Shown: positions 59,807 to 64,000 of the stretch, piece by piece
How the letters are laid out: the number at the start of each line of letters is the position of its first letter
Numbering within the stretch: position 1 is the stretch's first letter
Source: CAYLXN01 sp964388235
GTDB taxonomy: Bacteria > Patescibacteriota > Saccharimonadia > Saccharimonadales > Saccharimonadaceae
Assembly (NCBI GenBank): GCA_964388235.1
Contig: CAYLXN010000001.1
Location: 1-64,000, forward strand
Length of the DNA stretch: 64,000 bases
Direction: 5' to 3'
Notes under the pieces: model-generated
The model's database searches: none
What the model saw: the letters and a program-made list of their open reading frames with translations, nothing else
Told to the model about the DNA's origin: nothing
Position numbers and translations under genes: made by a program

Positions 59807-61468
59807 ATGAAACAAATTGAGGTTTTGATCCAACAGGTGATCGCCGACTTGTGGCAGCAGTCGGTTGATTTGGAATTGACGCCGACTAAACCTGAGTTTG
59901 GCGACCTAGCGACTAATGTGGCGATGCGGCTGGCTGGTCAAATTGGCGCTCAGCCGCGGGAAGTTGCCGAGCAGATTGTGGCTAGGCTGGCTGATCAACC
60001 GTTGATTGCTGATGCCAGCGTGGCAGGGCCAGGATTTATTAATCTGCGATTATCTGATCAGGCAATTGCCGAAGCGTGGGCGAGCAAGATTGATTTAATT
60101 TATCAAGATCAGGTAGTGGTCTGTGAATTTTCTGATCCAAATCCGTTTAAAGTTTTGCACGCAGGGCATTTATATACTAGTGTGGTCGGTGAAGCGATTG
60201 CTATTTTAGTCGAAGCCACTGGTGGCAAAGTCTATCGGTTAAACTTCGGTGGTGATGTTGGCTTGCACGTCGGTAAGACCATGTGGGCGATTCTACAAGC
60301 GTTAGGTGGTGAGCAGCCTGGCGAATTAGCCAAAGTGCCTGTCGCTGACCGCTCAGATTGGTTGGCGGCGCGCTATGTCGAAGGTTCGCAGGCGTTTGAG
60401 GACGATGCAGCGGCGGAAGCTGAGATTCGCCAGTTAAACCAACGAGTTTATCAAATCCATCAACAGGATGATCACCAATCTAATTTAGCTCAGATTTATT
60501 GGCAGACACGAGACTGGAGTTATGATTATTTTAAAGCTTTTTATCAGCGGATTGGGGTTAAATTTGATCGTTTTTACCCTGAAAGTGCGGTGGCTGAGCG
60601 GGGACTAGCCGAAGTTCAGGCTCAAATTGGCCAAACTTTCACCGAATCAGATGGAGCAGTGGTGTTTGAGGGTGAAAAATTTGGTTTGCATACTCGAGTG
60701 TTTATCAATAAGCAAGGTTTGCCAACTTACGAAGCTAAAGATGTTGGTTTGGCGTTTACGAAGTATGACGATTATCATTATGATAAGTCGATTATTATTA
60801 CGGCTGATGAGCAGAAGCAGTACATGGAAGTGGTGTTGAAGGCGCTGGAGCAGTTTGCGCCGCAAGTGTCGGAGACGACAACTCACATCACGCATGGGAT
60901 GGTCAAATTAGCTGGTGGCGAGAAGATGAGCAGCCGCAAGGGGAACTTCCTGCGAGCGGTCGACGTACTAGATGTTGCTAGCCAGGCTCAGGCTGAGCAA
61001 AATAGCCAAGCTAACGAAGCTGTGTCGCTAGGGGCGGTTAAGTATTCGTTCCTCAAGGTTCGGGTTGGCGGTAATCTGATTTACGATCCCGAAGAATCAG
61101 TCAGTTTGGCTGGTAACAGCGGGCCGTATTTGCAGTATGCTCATGCTCGAGCTTGCTCGGTGTTAGCTAAGCTGAGCGAGGAGTCAGATTTGGCTGATCA
61201 GTTGAGGTTCGATCCCGATGAGCGCAATTTAGCTCTAAAATTAATCGGTTTTAATGCGGCAATTGAGACGGCGGCTCGGGAGTTTTTGCCGCATGTAGTT
61301 TGTAATTATTTGTATGAATTAGCCCAGGAATTTAACCGTTTTTATGAACAATCGCCGATTATTGGCTCTGATCGACAAGCAATTCGGACTCAATTAGTGC
61401 GCCGTTATCGCCAGACATTGGCTGACGGTTTGAAAATATTAGGCATTAAACCACTGGAGAAAATGTAA
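59807..61468 (+). CDS. argS: Arginyl-tRNA synthetase
   Basis: 553 aa from the ATG at 59807. An in-frame start at 59765 would lie upstream of the -10 box and is rejected. Class I synthetase with PTKPEFGDLATNVAM in the N-terminal additional domain, HIGH-type motif DPNPFKVLHAGHLYTS, and GGEKMSSRKGN as the KMSKS-like motif. The C-terminal DALR-type anticodon domain ends LKILGIKPLEKM. Its stop overlaps the orn start (TAATG). Confidence 0.96.
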   Translation: MKQIEVLIQQVIADLWQQSVDLELTPTKPEFGDLATNVAMRLAGQIGAQPREVAEQIVARLADQPLIADASVAGPGFINLRLSDQAIAEAWASKIDLIYQDQVVVCEFSDPNPFKVLHAGHLYTSVVGEAIAILVEATGGKVYRLNFGGDVGLHVGKTMWAILQALGGEQPGELAKVPVADRSDWLAARYVEGSQAFEDDAAAEAEIRQLNQRVYQIHQQDDHQSNLAQIYWQTRDWSYDYFKAFYQRIGVKFDRFYPESAVAERGLAEVQAQIGQTFTESDGAVVFEGEKFGLHTRVFINKQGLPTYEAKDVGLAFTKYDDYHYDKSIIITADEQKQYMEVVLKALEQFAPQVSETTTHITHGMVKLAGGEKMSSRKGNFLRAVDVLDVASQAQAEQNSQANEAVSLGAVKYSFLKVRVGGNLIYDPEESVSLAGNSGPYLQYAHARACSVLAKLSEESDLADQLRFDPDERNLALKLIGFNAAIETAAREFLPHVVCNYLYELAQEFNRFYEQSPIIGSDRQAIRTQLVRRYRQTLADGLKILGIKPLEKM

Positions 61469-62040
61469 TGGCAAAACCAACGATTAACCAGCAAAAAATC
61501 CTCTGGATTGATATGGAAATGACGGGGCTGGATGCCGATCGAGATCTGATTTTAGAGTTGGCGGCGATTGTGACCGATTGGCAGTTAAATGAACTGGGCA
61601 CAATTGAATTAGTGTTGCAACAAGATCAAGTTGTACTGGAGCAGGCGATAGCGGCCAATCAGTTTTGGCTGACTCAGACTGAGACTCGTGATCAATTGTT
61701 GGCTCAAAATCAGCAAGGTTTGACTCGGGTAGAGTTTGTGCGGCGATTAGAAGGTTTTATTCAGCAGCAATTTGAAATCGAAGCCCCAGCGGCTGATATC
61801 GTCTTGGGTGGTAATACGATTCGGGCTGATCGGGCTTTTATTGATCAGCAATTGCCAGAAATTAGCCGCTATTTGCATTATCGAATGCTTGATGTTAGTG
61901 CTTGGAAGGTTTATTTTGAGGCGGCACTGGGTAAAATTTATCCTAAGCCTGAAAATCACCGCGCGCTAGAGGATATTCGTGGTAGTATCGCTGAACTAAA
62001 CTACTTTTTGCAATTCGTAGAGGCGAAACGTGGTCAATAA
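61468..62040 (+). CDS. orn: Oligoribonuclease (DEDDh exonuclease)
   Basis: 190 aa. The DEDD motifs are visible: ILWIDMEMTGLDADRDLILELA (first D and E), ADRAFIDQQLPEIS, and the final HRALEDIRGSIAEL with catalytic His and Asp. It degrades 2-5 nt RNA fragments to nucleotides. Translationally coupled to argS and to the next gene. Confidence 0.94.
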   Translation: MAKPTINQQKILWIDMEMTGLDADRDLILELAAIVTDWQLNELGTIELVLQQDQVVLEQAIAANQFWLTQTETRDQLLAQNQQGLTRVEFVRRLEGFIQQQFEIEAPAADIVLGGNTIRADRAFIDQQLPEISRYLHYRMLDVSAWKVYFEAALGKIYPKPENHRALEDIRGSIAELNYFLQFVEAKRGQ

Positions 62041-62374
62041 TTATCAAACTTATCGGCAGTTTTTGTTGGAGTTGGGGGAAGTTGAAGTTGACCTCGAGCG
62101 CTTGCCGGGCTATGAAATTTATCGACGAACTGATCTTGATTTGCCGAGTGATTTGAGGATTTTCGCAATTATTAAACTAAATAGCCAGCCGTTGCTGCTG
62201 GATATTGCCTCTGATCGGCAGCTAAGCCAAAAACTACAGACCGATTACGAATCGGTATTGCCGTCAAAGATCATGGATGCCAAAAGCTGGATTCAGGTGA
62301 TTGATAGCGGACAAGTGGAGACTGAACAGATCAAAGATTTCTTGCGTTTAGCTTATCATTTGGTTGCCAATTAG
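62030..62374 (+). CDS. MmcQ/YjbR-like small protein
   Basis: 114 aa from a GTG that overlaps the end of orn by 11 nt. The C-terminal half (YESVLPSKIMDAKSWIQVIDSGQ, then FLRLAYHLV) resembles the MmcQ/YjbR fold, which has a conserved W-x-x-V and a final SYxLV helix. The N-terminal half ends in FAIIKLNSQPLLLDIA. Proposed DNA-binding role of the family is unproven. Confidence 0.5.
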   Translation: MVNNYQTYRQFLLELGEVEVDLERLPGYEIYRRTDLDLPSDLRIFAIIKLNSQPLLLDIASDRQLSQKLQTDYESVLPSKIMDAKSWIQVIDSGQVETEQIKDFLRLAYHLVAN

Positions 62375-63282
62375 TCGTAATTTAAATCGACCTCATGCAT
62401 GGCTTTTTGGGTAATTTCAATATTTTCGCGATTAGTTTTTATAATTTCTTTTAATTTTTGGTCTTGGGTTTGTTGATCGAGTCGATTCATTAATAGCAGC
62501 GTCTGGTCGACGATGTGAGAGATTTCGTTTCGGTAGTTTCTATCGAGGGTGCCAGCCAGTACAGCCTCGTCGAGCTTTTTAGTTATTTCTTCAGTCGATT
62601 CAGCGTCGACGTTGATTTTAGTCACCACTTTAGGCTTGGTTTTGGTCTCCTTGGCGGCTTCGGCAGCGGCTTTGTTAGCAATCTCAATTGAGTATTCAGT
62701 CATATCATTAGTTAAACCAGATAATGCCTGTTGAGTATTGGCGTTGGCGGTTTTTAGTTGGGAATTTCTGATCTTAGAATAATATTCGGTTGATAAGCTA
62801 TTGGCGGCTTTAACTCTGGCTAACAGGGCGACGTTTAAGTCGTTGGATGAAACTTTTTGTGGGCGAGCAAAGACAAGCAGGCCAATTAGAGCCAAAATTA
62901 ACAGTCCACCCAAACCAATTAAAACTAGCATCGGTTTTGTTAATTTAGGGAATTTAGTTTTTGGCTTAACGTTGGTGGTGTTTATTTTATCAAGAAATTG
63001 CTCCGCGTAACTTGATTGTGTTGTTACGGGCGTGGTTTGAGTGTAAGTTGTGGGTTGTGGTGGTTGATTTTGAGGGGTGGAAGTTTGGGTCAGAGCCGAT
63101 GGTTGTTGATTTTGAGGGCTTGGCGGTAGTGGCTGTGGTTGGTTAAATTGAGGTGGTTGAGGGGTTGGCTGCGGTGGTTGTTGAGGTGGGATCGGGTTGG
63201 GTTGCGGATCTGGCTGAAAATTAATATCCATTTCGGGCTTGGGCAAGGTAGGAATTTGATTAGGGTCGGGTTGATTATTCAT
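62371..63282 (-). CDS. Proline-rich membrane protein
   Basis: 303 aa. Residues 1-95 are Pro/Gln-rich and cytoplasmic. One membrane helix at about 117-138 (MLVLIGLGGLLILALIGLLVF) is followed by a helical, charged outer domain (140-303) with coiled-coil character. No family recognised. It converges with the YjbR-like gene (4-nt overlap) and diverges from dnaG. Confidence 0.65.
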   Translation of the reverse strand: MNNQPDPNQIPTLPKPEMDINFQPDPQPNPIPPQQPPQPTPQPPQFNQPQPLPPSPQNQQPSALTQTSTPQNQPPQPTTYTQTTPVTTQSSYAEQFLDKINTTNVKPKTKFPKLTKPMLVLIGLGGLLILALIGLLVFARPQKVSSNDLNVALLARVKAANSLSTEYYSKIRNSQLKTANANTQQALSGLTNDMTEYSIEIANKAAAEAAKETKTKPKVVTKINVDAESTEEITKKLDEAVLAGTLDRNYRNEISHIVDQTLLLMNRLDQQTQDQKLKEIIKTNRENIEITQKAMHEVDLNYD

Positions 63283-63323
63283 AGTTCTATTTAAGCATAA
63301 AAAATTAACCTAGTAAAGAGTGA

Positions 63324-63329
63324 TATAAT
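63324..63329 (+). promoter_or_regulatory. -10 element of dnaG (leaderless spacing)
   Basis: TATAAT, 7 nt before the dnaG ATG at 63337. Confidence 0.6.
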
Positions 63330-63336
63330 AAAAATA

Positions 63337-64000
63337 ATGGAAGCAAAAGAAGAGGTCCGGGAGCGACTAAATATCGAGGATGTGATCGGTGAGTACGTGG
63401 AGCTGAAGCGAGCTGGGCGTAATTTTAAGGCGCTGAGTCCGTTTACCAGCGAAAAGACACCGAGCTTTATTGTTAGTCCTGACAAGCGGATTTGGCATGA
63501 TTTTTCTAGCGGTAAAGGTGGTGACGTGTTTAGTTTTATTATGGAAGTGGAGGGGGTTGAGTTTAAGGAGGCGCTTAAAATACTCGCTCGCAAGGCGGGA
63601 GTGGAGCTGAAAATGTTCTCGAGCGTTCGCAGTCAAAAAATTGCTAAGCAAAAGCAGCGACTACTGGAGGCCAATCAAGTAGCGACTAATTATTTTCGGT
63701 TTGGGCTGACAAAAAATAAATTAGCCAATGATTACGCTTTTAAAGTTCGAACGTTAGATCAATCGATAATTGATAATTTTCAGATTGGTTACGCGCCAAA
63801 TTTACGCGATCAATTGGTTAAAATCCTGATTAAAAAAGGCTTTACTAAGGATGAAATCGCTCAGGCCGGCTTGACTAATCAGTACGGTGGCGATCTGTTT
63901 CGGGCCCGGTTGATGATTCCGCTGATGGACGCTAGCGGGCAAGTTGTTGGCTTTACTGGGCGAGGTTTGTCGGCTGATGCCATTCCTAAGTACTTGAATA
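63337..64000 (+). CDS. dnaG: DNA primase DnaG, 5' part; zinc-binding residues lost
   Basis: The first 221 codons run off the window edge. The N-terminal domain is recognisable: VIGEYVELKRAGRNFKAL, EKTPSFIVSPDKRIWHDF and GKGGDVFSFIMEVEGVEF. In canonical DnaG the zinc ligands sit in CPFH and HCFGCGKGG; here these read SPFT and HDFSSGKGG, so all four ligands are replaced. The catalytic-core start follows (LMDASGQVVGFTGRGL). The rest of the gene is outside the window, so a possible compensating feature cannot be seen. Confidence 0.9.
   Translation, partial: MEAKEEVRERLNIEDVIGEYVELKRAGRNFKALSPFTSEKTPSFIVSPDKRIWHDFSSGKGGDVFSFIMEVEGVEFKEALKILARKAGVELKMFSSVRSQKIAKQKQRLLEANQVATNYFRFGLTKNKLANDYAFKVRTLDQSIIDNFQIGYAPNLRDQLVKILIKKGFTKDEIAQAGLTNQYGGDLFRARLMIPLMDASGQVVGFTGRGLSADAIPKYLN

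Noticed and set aside
63291..63651. Two minus-strand ORFs opposite the start of dnaG
   Set aside because: They are antisense shadows of the clear DnaG reading frame.

Overview
The window looks like a chromosomal origin region from a Candidate Phyla Radiation (Patescibacteria) bacterium, most likely Saccharibacteria (TM7). The evidence is an AT-rich sequence, short intergenic gaps, CCA-encoding tRNA genes, a small dnaA/dnaN/recF core beside rpmH-rnpA-yidC-jag, and a large type IV secretion-like locus with several VirB6-like proteins and VirB2-like pilins. TGA is used as a stop (recF and femAB end with it), so the code is standard and the UGA-recoded Gracilibacteria and Absconditabacteria are excluded. 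The phylum assignment is inference from gene content; no 16S gene is present.

Layout. 1-2520 (minus): tRNA-Asn and the operon rpmH-rnpA-yidC-jag-lexA-like. 2521-4450: an origin split on both sides of dnaA, with DnaA boxes upstream and downstream. 4451-6628: dnaN and recF. 6618-31234 (minus): a 25 kb secretion locus. In transcription order it holds five large VirB6/TrbL-like membrane proteins, a VanY-type carboxypeptidase fusion, an NlpC/P60-like hydrolase, three small anchored proteins (two with PEGA-like folds), PrgI, a VirB4-N-like protein and the VirB4 ATPase. 31355-33817 (plus, divergent): five pilin-like genes, one a tandem fusion; a sixth lies at 55788. 33939-42467: hsp20, comF, two tRNAs, a MacB-type ABC transporter, a degenerate sugar isomerase, groES-groEL under CIRCE control, and a MurE-like ligase. 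42467-46195 (minus): a very large exported protein with its anchored partner. 46312-50911 (plus): tsaD-femAB-valS. 50963-53914 (minus): rlmH, a HIT protein, a small orphan and a candidate PD-(D/E)XK protein. 53944-58047: four tRNAs, a tandem structured repeat and membrane proteins. 58064-59650: dgkA-like, a 660-nt non-coding transcription unit, and an orphan small gene. 59807-64000: argS, orn, a YjbR-like gene, a proline-rich membrane protein and the start of dnaG.

How it fits together. The secretion locus supplies an inner-membrane ATPase, several pore-like VirB6 proteins with different outer and cytoplasmic domains, wall-cutting enzymes, and divergently transcribed pilin subunits. No relaxase, VirD4 coupling protein or outer-membrane core (VirB7/9/10) is seen here. 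This suits a monoderm surface machine for attachment, uptake or effector export better than plain conjugation.

The most unusual signals are non-coding: (i) a roughly 660-nt minus-strand RNA at 58465-59125 with a perfect consensus promoter, long-range helices and an intrinsic terminator; (ii) a two-copy structured repeat upstream of tRNA-Ser(GCU) whose stems differ by compensating changes; (iii) a recurring TATAAT-N7-ATG arrangement implying leaderless mRNAs. DnaG also lacks all four zinc-binding residues of its N-terminal domain.
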